This document shows positions 12,101-20,874 of a stretch of 64,000 nucleotides of DNA, one piece after another. The notes below the pieces were generated by a model, which had not been told where the DNA came from, did no database searches, and saw only the letters and a program-made list of their open reading frames with translations. A program made the position numbers and the translations under genes. Source of the stretch: Girardinichthys multiradiatus (lineage: Eukaryota; Chordata; Actinopteri; Cyprinodontiformes; Goodeidae); contig NC_061812.1 in the NCBI RefSeq assembly GCF_021462225.1, positions 52,755,848-52,819,847 of the forward strand, in the 5' to 3' direction. How positions within the stretch are numbered: position 1 is the first letter of the stretch; every line of letters begins with the position of its first letter.

Positions 12101-13125
12101 AATTAAATTACCAGTCAGGTCCCTGCATGCATAATGATCAAGAAAGAGCTCTGTCTTGATCATTAGCGTCGGAGTGTAGTTATCGTCTTGCTAAAATCAC
12201 AGAGGTGTGGCATTTTGAAAAGAGAAGTGATACAATCTTTAAAGGTTACATTCATTGCTTTTTAAAGGGTAAGCAGGAGGCTTCAGGCTATCCGTCTGAA
12301 GCAGTGGATCAGGAGAGTAAGTCAAAGTATATAAGCGACTACAAACTGCATCAGGGCATCCAATTAGACCCTGAGAAAATCGAGATGAATCCTGCCAAAA
12401 GGCAGGTTGCAAAATTGTGTTTAAACAGTTTTTGGGGGAAATTTGCACAAAGAAGTGATCTGTCTCAGACCACAGTCATCACTAACCCGGAAGACTTTTT
12501 CAGCTTCATGTTCTCGAGTAAATACAGGGTTAACTATTTTCATTTTTTCAACCCTGAAATGTGTGTAGTGCAGTGGAACTACAGCAAACGTGTCATATAT
12601 CCACCAAGTAAGACAAATAATGTGTTTATAGCAGCATTCACCACCGCTTATGCACGTTTAAAACTTCTCAGCAGCATGGAGAAGTTACAGGACAGATTGA
12701 TTTATATTGACACGGACAGTTTGATTTATGTGACAAAAAGTGGTGAAACTTCTTTGGAGCTTGGAAATTATCTGGGTGATCTTACTGACGAGTTAGATGG
12801 TGACAGCATTTCGGAGTTTGCATCAACAGGACCCAAGAGTTATGCATATCAAACCAAAAACCAAAAAAAGCTAGTGATACGTGCTAAGGGTATCACTCAG
12901 ACGCATGAATGCAGCGAGAGGGTCAATTTTGACAGCATCAAAGGGCTGGTCGAGGGCTACTTACAGAGGTCAAGTGAGGGTGTCATTGAAATCCCTCAGC
13001 ACATGATCAGGAGGGATAAAAAGAGATTCCGTTTGACAAACGCGACATTTCTTAAAAAGTTTCGACTGGTGTATGATAAGAGACGTCTTTTTTCTGACGG
13101 GACAACTCTGCCTTTCGGTTATTAG
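9181..13125 (+). pseudogene. polB: Protein-primed family B DNA polymerase, one in-frame stop
   Basis: Replicates the linear element from its ends in the nucleus, by a protein-primed mechanism known for this family. The front ~360 residues are poorly conserved. A Cys/His-rich region with paired CxxC motifs spans 10264-10608. Exonuclease motifs are DFE at 10698, HNARGYDGY near 10861 and YCKND near 11218. Polymerase motif A is DYTSLYP at 11890, motif B is NSFWGK near 12424 and motif C is DTDS at 12709-12720. The frame is open from 9160, but 9181 (Met-Asp-Asn) follows a splice-like TAG and fits best as the start. A single TGA at 12157-12159 interrupts it. The same frame then continues, with motifs B and C intact, to 13125, so all polymerase motifs are present but the product would stop after motif A. 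Total span is about 1,314 codons, normal for Polintons. Confidence 0.95.
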
Positions 13126-13155
13126 AGTTGAAGAAGAAATAAAATAAAAAGTCAC

Positions 13156-13827
13156 ATGGATTTACAGGAGATTGATTTTGATCCTAGATTTAGAGCACCT
13201 TTCTCATGTATGATAGTTGGACCCAGCGGCTGCGGGAAAACTTTCTTTGTAAAAAGTATTTTACAAAACTGTAATCATGTCATGGATATTGTTCCAGAAA
13301 ATATTGTATGGATTTACACATCTTTTCAACCCATGTATGCTGAATTGCAGAAGATGAATAAAAATATTACCTTTGTGGAAGGATTGCCTCATTCTTTTGA
13401 AGATGAAAACCTGTTTCCTCCTGATCAGAATCATCTGATTATTCTAGACGATGTTATCGCTCAAGCCTCAGATGATGAAAACGTGATGAAGGTCTTTACC
13501 CAGTTTCGTCACCATCGTAATATGAGTGTTATGATGTTGACTCAGAATGTATTTCATCAGGGAAAGTTCAGTCGCACTATTAGTTTGAACTGTAATTATA
13601 TGGTGTTGTTTAAGAACCCGAGAGATAAACTCCAGCTGAATATACTGGCCCGCCAAATGTTTCCATCTCAAAAGGGTCTCTTCTTGGAGAGTTTTGAAGA
13701 CGCAACGAGAGAAGCTCATGGATATTTAATCATCGATTTTACGCCTACCTGCCCAGAACATTTCAGACTGAGAACGGGGATACTTCCTCAGCAGTGGCCT
13801 GCTGTGTACGTACCCAGAACAAAGTAA
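13156..13827 (+). CDS. FtsK/HerA-type genome-packaging ATPase
   Basis: A 223-residue P-loop ATPase expected to pump the element's DNA into preformed capsids. Walker A is GPSGCGKT at residues 22-29 and Walker B is LIILDD at about 94-99. A later MLTQN block corresponds to the sensor-like motif of the A32/FtsK group. Length and the compact single domain match Polinton ATPases. It begins 30 bases after the polymerase stop and ends 6 bases before the next gene, so the three probably share a transcription unit. The frame is intact and no key residue is missing. Confidence 0.93.
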   Translation: MDLQEIDFDPRFRAPFSCMIVGPSGCGKTFFVKSILQNCNHVMDIVPENIVWIYTSFQPMYAELQKMNKNITFVEGLPHSFEDENLFPPDQNHLIILDDVIAQASDDENVMKVFTQFRHHRNMSVMMLTQNVFHQGKFSRTISLNCNYMVLFKNPRDKLQLNILARQMFPSQKGLFLESFEDATREAHGYLIIDFTPTCPEHFRLRTGILPQQWPAVYVPRTK

Positions 13828-13833
13828 GTCATC

Positions 13834-14175
13834 ATGTCAGCGCGTATAAAAAGGAATTTACCATTATTCAGAGCTTTGTACCAGGCCTGTCCACAGAAAC
13901 GTAAAGATATTCTCGCACACTGCTCTCCCGACTTTATTCAGGCTCTGTGCGAGATTGCACTGAATATCCTAAAAGGTAACATTAAACTATCACCCTCTCA
14001 ACACCGACAATTGAAGAAACAAAGAAATATCATCAGATTGTTGGGTGATAAAAGAACCGGGATAAAAACTAAACAGTTGGCTCTCAAAAAGCAACGAGGT
14101 GGTTTTATTCTGCCCATCTTAACGGCTCTTGCACCCTTGATCGGTGATCTAGTGGGTGGAATCATCAGGAGATAA
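13834..14175 (+). CDS. Small basic pX-like virion protein
   Basis: A 113-residue protein. The first 75 residues are Arg/Lys-rich helices (IALNILKGNI block at about 42-51), then comes a basic stretch ending KKQRGG near residue 90 and a hydrophobic tail (LPILTALAPLIGDLVGG) to the C terminus. Small proteins of this build are a regular part of Polinton/adintovirus genomes. The basic-RGG-hydrophobic layout resembles adenoviral core protein X, suggesting a DNA-condensing or membrane-active virion role (inference). It follows the ATPase gene by 6 bases, and the LINE insertion begins exactly after its stop codon. Confidence 0.75.
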   Translation: MSARIKRNLPLFRALYQACPQKRKDILAHCSPDFIQALCEIALNILKGNIKLSPSQHRQLKKQRNIIRLLGDKRTGIKTKQLALKKQRGGFILPILTALAPLIGDLVGGIIRR

Positions 14176-16655
14176 TCAGAATCAGAATCAGAATCAGAAA
14201 AGCTTTATTGCCAAGTACGTTTTTGGACATACAAGGAATTTGTTTTGGCGTAGTCGGTGCAATACAGTACAAATTAAACAGTACAAACATATCTACAATA
14301 TAATATAAATATATGTGCACAGTTTTAAGTGAGTGAGAGTAAATATAGAGCAGTATAAGATGCAAGAGCAATACAACAGTGCAGGTGATCATTGTGCAAG
14401 TAAAGCAGGAGTCCAAGCTGAGCGTTAATGTAACGCATAGAGTTACAGGTTACAGGTGTCCTGTCAGCAAAAAAAGGGGGGGTGTGGGGGAAAGGGGGAA
14501 TGTCAGGGTGGTTTCCGGGCTTTGTTAACCAGGCTGGTGGCAGATGGGAAAAAACTGTTCTTGTGGCGTGAGGTTTTGGTCCGGATGGACCGCAGCCTCC
14601 TGCCAGAGGGGAGAGTCTCAAAGAGTCTGTGACCGGGGTGGGAGGGATCAGCCAGAATCTTCCCTGCCCGCTTCAGGGTCCTGGAGGTGTACAGTTCCTG
14701 GAGCGACAGTAGACTGCAGCCAATCACCTTCTCAGCAGACCGAATGACACGCTGCAGCCTGCCCTTATCCTTGGCTGTAGCAGCGGCGTACCAGATGGTG
14801 ATGGAGGAGGTGAGGATGGACTCAATGATGGCTGTGTAGAAGTGCACCATCATAGTCTTTGGCAGGTTGAATTTCTTCAGCTGCCGCAGGAAGAACATCC
14901 TCTGCTGGGCTTTCTTGATGAGGGAGCTGATGTTTGGCTCCCACTTGAGATCCTGGGAGATGATGGTTCCCAGGAAGCGGAAAGATTCCACAGTGTCAAT
15001 TGTGGAGTCACAGAGGGTGATGGGGGCAGGTGGGGCTGGGTTCTGCCTGAAGTTCACAACCATCTCCACTGTCTTTAGAGCGTTGAGCTCAAGGCTGTTC
15101 TGGCTGCACCAGTCCAACAGATGGTCCACTTCCCATCTGTACGCGGACTCGTCACCATCAGAGATGAGTCCGATCAGGGTGGTGTCGTCCGCAAACTTCA
15201 GAAGCTTGACAGACTGGTGACTGGAGGTGCAGCTGTTGGTGTACAGGGAGAAGAGCAGAGGAGAGAGAACACAGCCTTGGGGGGAACCGGTGCTGATGGT
15301 CAGGGAGTCAGAGACGTGCTTCCCCAGCCTCACGCGCTGCTTCCTGTCAGACAGGAAGTCAGTGATCCACCTGCAGGTGGAGTCGGGCACACTCAGCTGG
15401 GAGAGCTTCTCCTGTAGCAGAACTGGGACGATGGTGTTGAAGGCAGAGCTGAAATCCACAAACAGGATCCTGGCATAGGTTCCTGTGGAGTCCAGGTGCC
15501 GGAGGATGAAGTGAAGGGCTAGGTTGACTGCATCATCTACAGACCTGTTGGCTCTGTAGGCAAACTGCAGGGGGTCCAGGAGGGGGTCGTTGATGTCTTT
15601 TAGGTGTGAGAGCACAAGGCGCTCAAAGGACTTCATCACCACAGAGGTCAGGGCGACGGGTCTGAAGTCATTAAGCCCTGTGGTCCTTGGCTTCTTGGGA
15701 ACAGGGACGATGGTGGAGGACTTGAAGCAGGCTGGCACATGACATGTCTCCAGTGAGGTGTTAAAAATGTCTGTGAAGACTGGAGACAGCTGATCAGCGC
15801 AGTGCTTCAGGCTGGCTGGTGAGACAGAATCCGGACCAGCAGCTTTCCGGGGGTTCTGTCTCCTGAAGAGTTTGTTGACGTCCCTCTCCTGGATGGAAAG
15901 AGCCGTCCTCGGCGTGGGTAGGGGGCTGGTGGGGGTTGGAGGTGCCAAGGCCCCTCTTGAGGTTGGGGAGGTGGGGGTGGTGGATTGTGGCTGCAGCTGT
16001 TGGGGGGCGTCGTGGGAGATGGTTGCAGGACTGTCCCTTTGTCTTTCAAAGCGGCAGTAGAACTCGTTCAGGTCGTTGGCGAGGCGTCGGTCGTTGATGG
16101 AGTGGGGGGCTTTCGGCTTGTAGTTGGTGATTTGCTTGAGCCCTTTCCAGACAGACGCAGAGTCGTTGGCTGAGAACTGGTTTTGGAGCTTCTCAGAGTA
16201 CAGTCGTTTGGTCTCTTTCACTGCCTTGCCAAACTTGTACTTCGTCTCTCTGTATATGTCTTTGTCTCCACTCCTGAAGGCCTCTTCCTTATCCAGTCTT
16301 AACCTTCTGAGTTTAGCTGTGAACCAGGGTTTGTCGTTGTTGTAACTCACCCTGGTGCATGATGGTACACAGCTGTCCTCACAGAAGCTGATGTAGGAAG
16401 TCACAGCCTCTGTGTTCTCGTCCAGACTGTTGGTAGTAGTCCTGAACACATCCCAGTCTGTACAGCCTAAACACGCCTGGAGATTCTCCACAGCCTCACT
16501 GCTCCACTTCCTTGTCGTCCTCACAACAGGTTTGCAGAGCTTTAGTTTCTGCCTGTATGCAGGAATCAGGTGGACCATGATGTGGTCGGATTGGCCCAGT
16601 GCAGCACGTGGGACGGCGTGATAAGCGTCTCTGATAATGTCTCTCAGAACATCGC
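14176..16655 (-). mobile_element. L2-type LINE, 5'-truncated, inserted in the Polinton
   Basis: The 3' end is at the left, marked by tandem repeats of TCTGAT (14176-14198 on the minus strand) beside a conserved tail CTTTATTGCCAAGTACG. Short tandem-repeat tails instead of poly(A) are typical of the CR1/L2 group. The 5' part is missing: the element begins within the segment between endonuclease and reverse transcriptase. It separates two Polinton genes of the same strand. No clear target duplication was found, and the junction with the following gene lies near 16655. Confidence 0.85.
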
Positions 16656-16671
16656 AGAAGATATTTCTCAT
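14503..16671 (-). CDS. LINE reverse transcriptase ORF (L2 clade), open but N-truncated
   Basis: An uninterrupted 722-codon frame covering a linker, a full reverse transcriptase and the C-terminal region. Palm motifs include [25 protein letters not shown] with the first catalytic Asp, [12 protein letters not shown], and [10 protein letters not shown] with the catalytic Asp pair. The C-terminal region ends with a block typical of fish L2 ([20 protein letters not shown]). The endonuclease domain is absent because of 5' truncation. The absence of stops over 2.1 kb indicates recent insertion. The first few codons overlap the start of the Polinton gene on the other strand and are not LINE-derived with certainty. 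Confidence 0.9.
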   Translation of the reverse strand: MRNIFCDVLRDIIRDAYHAVPRAALGQSDHIMVHLIPAYRQKLKLCKPVVRTTRKWSSEAVENLQACLGCTDWDVFRTTTNSLDENTEAVTSYISFCEDSCVPSCTRVSYNNDKPWFTAKLRRLRLDKEEAFRSGDKDIYRETKYKFGKAVKETKRLYSEKLQNQFSANDSASVWKGLKQITNYKPKAPHSINDRRLANDLNEFYCRFERQRDSPATISHDAPQQLQPQSTTPTSPTSRGALAPPTPTSPLPTPRTALSIQERDVNKLFRRQNPRKAAGPDSVSPASLKHCADQLSPVFTDIFNTSLETCHVPACFKSSTIVPVPKKPRTTGLNDFRPVALTSVVMKSFERLVLSHLKDINDPLLDPLQFAYRANRSVDDAVNLALHFILRHLDSTGTYARILFVDFSSAFNTIVPVLLQEKLSQLSVPDSTCRWITDFLSDRKQRVRLGKHVSDSLTISTGSPQGCVLSPLLFSLYTNSCTSSHQSVKLLKFADDTTLIGLISDGDESAYRWEVDHLLDWCSQNSLELNALKTVEMVVNFRQNPAPPAPITLCDSTIDTVESFRFLGTIISQDLKWEPNISSLIKKAQQRMFFLRQLKKFNLPKTMMVHFYTAIIESILTSSITIWYAAATAKDKGRLQRVIRSAEKVIGCSLLSLQELYTSRTLKRAGKILADPSHPGHRLFETLPSGRRLRSIRTKTSRHKNSFFPSATSLVNKARKPP

Positions 16672-17467
16672 TTCACCTCATCAATTCAAGCGTCTGACCC
16701 AGTCAGACACGTCCATCAGACAGACGGCGGAGGAGAATTTGGATGCTGAAATTAGAGCGATATTAAACGAGCCGGGTTTGACTTCTTATGAAAAAATCAA
16801 GAGATACGATGCTCTTCTCCAGAGGTATCTGACTTTACTTAAGCAAGGTGTCAAAGAAGAAAAACAGCGGGTCAGTTTAACGCTGCAGCGTGACACAGAG
16901 GTTCCTGAACATGAGCGGTCCCAAGAAAAACAAGGCCCAGGGCAGGACGAGGCCCCTAAGGATCAGGTTCTTACGGAAGTACTGAAAAGCCTTCCTAAAC
17001 ACAATCGTAAAAATGCCGAGTACATTTTGAAGAAATTATCCGAAAGAAGTGAGAGTTGGACTTCGCGAGGTGAATTTGTATTTAACGGAAATATTATAAA
17101 AGGGTCCCACATGATTGATTTGTTGAAAAATCTCATGCTTCCGTTTAAAAAATCTGGAGCATCACAAACCCGAGGATGGTCTGATTTTCTACACACCTTG
17201 TCAGAGGTAAACATCCCTATATCTTCAGTCATTAACCCTTATGCTCGTGAAGAATATAGACGTTTCAAAACAGAGGGTACATCGATTGAAAATGGGGGTA
17301 CACCCCCCAGCGTTAAGCAGAGAAGAAAAAGAAGAAGAAGAAGGCAGATAACTCATTCTCCCTACTGGTCGAGATCCAAGCTGGAAGATAAAAATGCTGA
17401 TGGGAGATCAAAAAGGTCTCTTCGTAAGACGACACTACCACCCCGATGGATTACATTTTCACCATAA
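16637..17467 (+). CDS. Polinton basic protein with nuclear-type Arg/Lys cluster; start disturbed by LINE
   Basis: A 276-codon frame whose conserved part starts near residue 8 ([13 protein letters not shown]), a beginning typical of a regular but uncharacterised Polinton protein. It has a helical N-terminal third, a charged linker (80-110), a central block with WTSRGEFVFNGNIIKGS (141-157), and a cluster KQRRKRRRRR at 228-236 that would serve as a nuclear signal or DNA-binding tail. The first seven codons lie in LINE sequence, so the native ATG was probably removed or displaced by the insertion. The present ATG is fortuitous. By position, last of the rightward block beside the pX-like gene, a virion or DNA-packaging role is plausible but unproven. 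Confidence 0.7.
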   Translation: MSLRTSQKIFLISPHQFKRLTQSDTSIRQTAEENLDAEIRAILNEPGLTSYEKIKRYDALLQRYLTLLKQGVKEEKQRVSLTLQRDTEVPEHERSQEKQGPGQDEAPKDQVLTEVLKSLPKHNRKNAEYILKKLSERSESWTSRGEFVFNGNIIKGSHMIDLLKNLMLPFKKSGASQTRGWSDFLHTLSEVNIPISSVINPYAREEYRRFKTEGTSIENGGTPPSVKQRRKRRRRRQITHSPYWSRSKLEDKNADGRSKRSLRKTTLPPRWITFSP

Positions 17468-17503
17468 ACCGTTATAAGAAAATGAAACATGTAGTCTATT
17501 TCT

Positions 17504-17525
17504 TTTATTCAATAAAATATTTATT
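17504..17525. terminator. Convergent polyadenylation signals
   Basis: AATAAA on the plus strand at 17511-17516, and its complement (minus-strand signals) at 17504-17509 and 17520-17525. They sit in the 185-base gap between the last rightward gene and the first leftward gene, so one short AT-rich block can end both transcription units. Confidence 0.6.
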
Positions 17526-17652
17526 GATTATATTTTTCAAGTCTAACTTCGTTCTCTACTTCACACACTAACATATGATATCATTACACAAATATTAAAT
17601 AATAATAAGAAAAAAAAACAAACAATGAAAAAAAAAAAAAGACATTTTAAAT

Positions 17653-18189
17653 TCAATAACAATCCAGAAACATCTCCAAAGAGCATGTTCCGTGAGTATA
17701 AAATGTACAACTTTGATTAATGACACATTTCTGATATTCTTTCACAAAGTTAGATACCATTAAATCATTCTTAATCACATCTCCGGTGTATTTCGACAAC
17801 ACTTGCTGCATTGATAATCCGCACGCTCTATGACATAGATAAAAAATGCAATGGTGACCGCACACAGTGGACAGAGTGTTTTGAAGCTGATTATTATGAT
17901 ACAATATTTTTGAGGATCTGTCTTCTAAAAATGTTACGATGCTTGACGGGTAGAACTCGAAATCTGGAGAGAATCCATAAGAGTCAAAAAAGCTGGATTG
18001 ACCATTCTCATCCAATGTCAGAGCTAGCCAGTGTTCCCCCGGCATGTGTGAAGGATGTGTATTCACAATAAAGTAGGCCGGCCCTGGGAATTTGTCAGCT
18101 AGCAGCGGCAGCTGGTCGCACGGCCATACACCACAAAACAAATCTCCCAGCAGATGATGCAGCAGGTTCTCAATTTCATGATTATTCAT
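17653..18189 (-). CDS. Adenain-like cysteine protease
   Basis: A 178-residue maturation protease of the adenain/Ulp1-like fold, expected to cleave precursor virion proteins. The catalytic set is visible in order: His53 in GEHWLAL, Asp69 in FFDSYG, Gln103 as oxyanion-hole residue, and Cys110 in STVCGHHC. Length agrees with Polinton and adenovirus proteases. It is the 3'-most gene of the leftward block, followed by the shared polyadenylation region. The frame is intact. Confidence 0.93.
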   Translation of the reverse strand: MNNHEIENLLHHLLGDLFCGVWPCDQLPLLADKFPGPAYFIVNTHPSHMPGEHWLALTLDENGQSSFFDSYGFSPDFEFYPSSIVTFLEDRSSKILYHNNQLQNTLSTVCGHHCIFYLCHRACGLSMQQVLSKYTGDVIKNDLMVSNFVKEYQKCVINQSCTFYTHGTCSLEMFLDCY

Positions 18190-18326
18190 GCCTGATTAGA
18201 TTAATAATAATCCACCAGCACACGCCTCTTTGAATCAATCTCTAAAATAGAGTCATAACAAGCATAGATGATTAGCGTGGTGGTATGAGGCAACGGGTTT
18301 CTGAAGCGCATTTCCAATCTTAAATT

Positions 18327-19508
18327 TCAACTGGAAACTGGAGATAGAGCATCTGTGTCCTCGCCCGGGTTAAGATTAAATGCGAATAGAGAGTATCCTT
18401 GATTAAATTCCTGACGTGTTATACTCAGTGGAAGATCTTTTAGATGTTGTCCTGTAGCCGTAAACAAGTTGTAATACTCTCTCACTGAATGACCTTGATT
18501 AAAATTTGGCTGGAAGGCTTTAGCAGGAATTTGTCTGCCATCCTTACACAAAGCTAAATATTTCATATCAAAATGATTAAAGTCAAACGGATTGAGATTG
18601 CGTGTTCCTGTAAAAGCGTCATGATCCAGTAACGCAATCACCACATACTTGGGAAAGACGCCTAAGAAAAGATTCTCTTGGTTGCATACCCTTGAATTTT
18701 CAGGGATGGAATATGTTTTTACATTCACACGTGAAAGTGGATACAGAGCATTTGCCTTCATTAAAGCTGAAGCGTGCCCCAGTCGTACAGCTGGAGAGAC
18801 AGTAACTTTTTTGATAAAAAGAGATGCTCCTAATATCCTAAGTTTGTAAGTGGAGTCTCTTGCTGCCATGAGACAAAAGGCATCGTTGGCTCTTGTAAGT
18901 TTAATTTTGAGGTCAACAGAGTTTAAAAAAAGTCTCTCGCAGAAAAATATGTCTGCATGCAGGGGGCCTAGGAGATGTACCTCCCTGGAATTTGCCGTAA
19001 AGCCTGCTCTGCTGTTAAGACCTTGGTTAGGGCCGTTAGTTGTAACAATAGAGTTCAGAGCCCCTGCAGTGTCTTTATAAAAAAGACCAGAGCTAAACTG
19101 GGTTTTTAAAGAATCCTCAGAAAGGTTTAACAATGTCTCAATCATGGCTCTATATGGATGTGTAGCGCTGGATTGTGAAATCATTCGATCTCCGAGAGTG
19201 ACGTCACACTGACTGAAGATGGTGTTTAACGGGTAGTTGATGAGCCCTACAGGTGCATCATCCGGCAGGTTTGTTCCATTCTCGTTAGTAATTTTCACTC
19301 TGAGATGCAACAGCGTATCGTTGAGATCCAGATACTTTTCTCCGTCTCCCGGAATGAAAAACTCGATCGGGCCTCCATCGGTGATTGCAGATAAAGGCTG
19401 GATCTCGGTGTAAATTTTATCTTCGATCGATAGCTGCGTCATCGGGGCAGAAAATAAGTCCAACTCTGCCAGCGTGCACTCTGATGATTTGTTATGTAAA
19501 AGAGCCAT
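18327..19508 (-). CDS. Major capsid protein (double jelly-roll, F54H12.2-like)
   Basis: A 393-residue protein with the recognisable Polinton major-capsid pattern. It opens with LDLFSAPMTQLSIED, then ITDGGPIEFFIPGDGEKYLDL, a segment with LNTIFSQCDVTL, and a C-terminal part with ENLFLGVFPK, FNHFDMKYLAL and GYSLFAFNLNP. Homologues are often annotated in animal genomes as uncharacterised F54H12.2-like proteins. Structure predictions published for the family place it among double-jelly-roll capsid proteins that build icosahedral shells. Length is typical and the frame intact. Its ATG overlaps the stop of the upstream gene by one base (TAATG), so the two are tightly coupled. Confidence 0.9.
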   Translation of the reverse strand: MALLHNKSSECTLAELDLFSAPMTQLSIEDKIYTEIQPLSAITDGGPIEFFIPGDGEKYLDLNDTLLHLRVKITNENGTNLPDDAPVGLINYPLNTIFSQCDVTLGDRMISQSSATHPYRAMIETLLNLSEDSLKTQFSSGLFYKDTAGALNSIVTTNGPNQGLNSRAGFTANSREVHLLGPLHADIFFCERLFLNSVDLKIKLTRANDAFCLMAARDSTYKLRILGASLFIKKVTVSPAVRLGHASALMKANALYPLSRVNVKTYSIPENSRVCNQENLFLGVFPKYVVIALLDHDAFTGTRNLNPFDFNHFDMKYLALCKDGRQIPAKAFQPNFNQGHSVREYYNLFTATGQHLKDLPLSITRQEFNQGYSLFAFNLNPGEDTDALSPVSS

Positions 19509-19951
19509 TATTTAAATATATCAAAACTTGCGGATGACTTCCTTCCTCTTCGTTTGTCAGCTGCGACTGATCTCCTTTTTCGCGTTTGTCGTTGTTTTTT
19601 AACCGTCCTTAAACGATCACCAGGGGGTCTTGTTCTGGGTCTTTTGGATAAAACCATAATTCCTGAACCTTCTTGACCGTCGGTGTGTGTAGAACCACTC
19701 ATTTTACTCACGGCTCTACCGATGACATCCGAAGCGATATTTGATGCAGCCGTTTTAAGATGGCGTTTTGCAATTGCAAATCCTTTTTTAACCAGAGGGG
19801 ATACGAAGCGGAATAATTTTGAAAATAATGATCCAATTCCGCGTCCGTACATGACCGGGGCCCCATAAAACCCTGGCAGATTACCGCCTGATTGACTTAC
19901 ATAGTAATTTACAAAGCGATTTGGATCACGTCTCAGACTTAGCTGTGCCAT
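19508..19951 (-). CDS. Small basic minor virion protein (pVI/pX-like)
   Basis: A 147-residue protein from the ATG at 19949-19951. A longer frame opens at 20011, but the family usually starts near this Met. Residues 20-50 carry a Gly-rich segment (GGNLPGFYGAPVMYGRGIG) leading into an amphipathic helix-rich stretch (LFSKLFRFVSPLVKKG). The C-terminal third is very basic (SKRPRTRPP, KKQRQTRKRR), a nuclear-type signal. Proteins of this build sit beside the major capsid gene in most Polintons. By layout they recall adenoviral protein VI or core proteins (inference). It overlaps the capsid gene start by one base. Confidence 0.75.
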   Translation of the reverse strand: MAQLSLRRDPNRFVNYYVSQSGGNLPGFYGAPVMYGRGIGSLFSKLFRFVSPLVKKGFAIAKRHLKTAASNIASDVIGRAVSKMSGSTHTDGQEGSGIMVLSKRPRTRPPGDRLRTVKKQRQTRKRRSVAADKRRGRKSSASFDIFK

Positions 19952-20063
19952 GTTCTCTCTTGCCTGCTTGATGCAGTGTTGAATGACCAGCGTAATATGA
20001 ATGATAACCAATCAATCTTAGAGGTTATATACATATCTCTGGAATAGTTTATACAAATAAAAT

Positions 20064-20837
20064 TTATCTCAGGCTATGTTGTGATATCACCGGTCTGAAG
20101 TGTAGTCTTATGACGGTCTTTCCATAGACGAAATTTACAGGAACGTTTTGGTCCGATTTAATTTCTATATTGATATTTTCAATATGTCTTCTGGAGACTG
20201 GAAGGTAGTGGGCGGGGTTAAACATCTGAGTAATCATATCACTGAATGTGCCTTGTACTTTGACGGTCCGCAGTAAAGGTGCAAAAGTGTCGCCTACTAT
20301 TTGAGGGCTGACCACGTCGCTGTAACAGTATAGGTGATAGAAACCAGCCTTTATATCCGCCGGAAAAGGAGGCAGTTTTGGTTCAGAAACATGAATCCAT
20401 TCCCCTGGTTTCACGCCAATCATATAAGCTAGAGTGCTGAAGAAGCGTATTTCATACGGACTATTTGCTTGAAATGCAAATCTCTTTTGAACTTTGCTGA
20501 ATTTAATGCGTAAACCCGATTTCAATTTTTTGAAAAACAGTTCCATCTCTGTCTCGAGTTGAATAACGCTGTTATAGTAGCCACTTCTGATCCTTTGCGT
20601 ATTGATCTCCACATCACCAACCTTCCTCCATTCAAAGTAGGCATCATAATCCGGTAAATTATGCCATGTATGAGGGTATGAAATCTCTGCTAATGCAACC
20701 ATCCATTGGCCTTCTAAATCAATATGTTGAACTAAATTTACACAGAAACTTGAACTGGTATTATTTTTAAACACTTCCATGCTAGCATTAGATGGAAGAG
20801 TAACGTAAAAGCCATAATCCTCTACCTGACGGTTCAT
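20064..20837 (-). CDS. Penton-like minor capsid protein (single jelly-roll)
   Basis: A 257-residue protein matching the Polinton minor capsid family that forms five-fold vertices. The N-terminal half has the SFCVNLVQHIDLEGQWMVAL and ISYPHTWHNL blocks. The C-terminal signature is HYLPVSRRHIENINIEIK followed by VPVNFVYGKTVIRLHFRP, the most constant part of this family. Length is usual, the frame is intact and the start Met is the only good one. It lies between the small virion gene and the integrase gene in the leftward block. Confidence 0.88.
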   Translation of the reverse strand: MNRQVEDYGFYVTLPSNASMEVFKNNTSSSFCVNLVQHIDLEGQWMVALAEISYPHTWHNLPDYDAYFEWRKVGDVEINTQRIRSGYYNSVIQLETEMELFFKKLKSGLRIKFSKVQKRFAFQANSPYEIRFFSTLAYMIGVKPGEWIHVSEPKLPPFPADIKAGFYHLYCYSDVVSPQIVGDTFAPLLRTVKVQGTFSDMITQMFNPAHYLPVSRRHIENINIEIKSDQNVPVNFVYGKTVIRLHFRPVISQHSLR

Positions 20838-20874
20838 GATGCTGTGTCAACTGTGAGGTTTAGGGCAAACCTTT

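Noticed and set aside
12157..12159. TGA as a selenocysteine codon
   Set aside because: No selenocysteine is known at this place in family B polymerases, and no insertion element was visible. A plain stop is simpler.
14544..16621. Plus-strand frames across the LINE
   Set aside because: Antisense shadows of the reverse transcriptase ORF.
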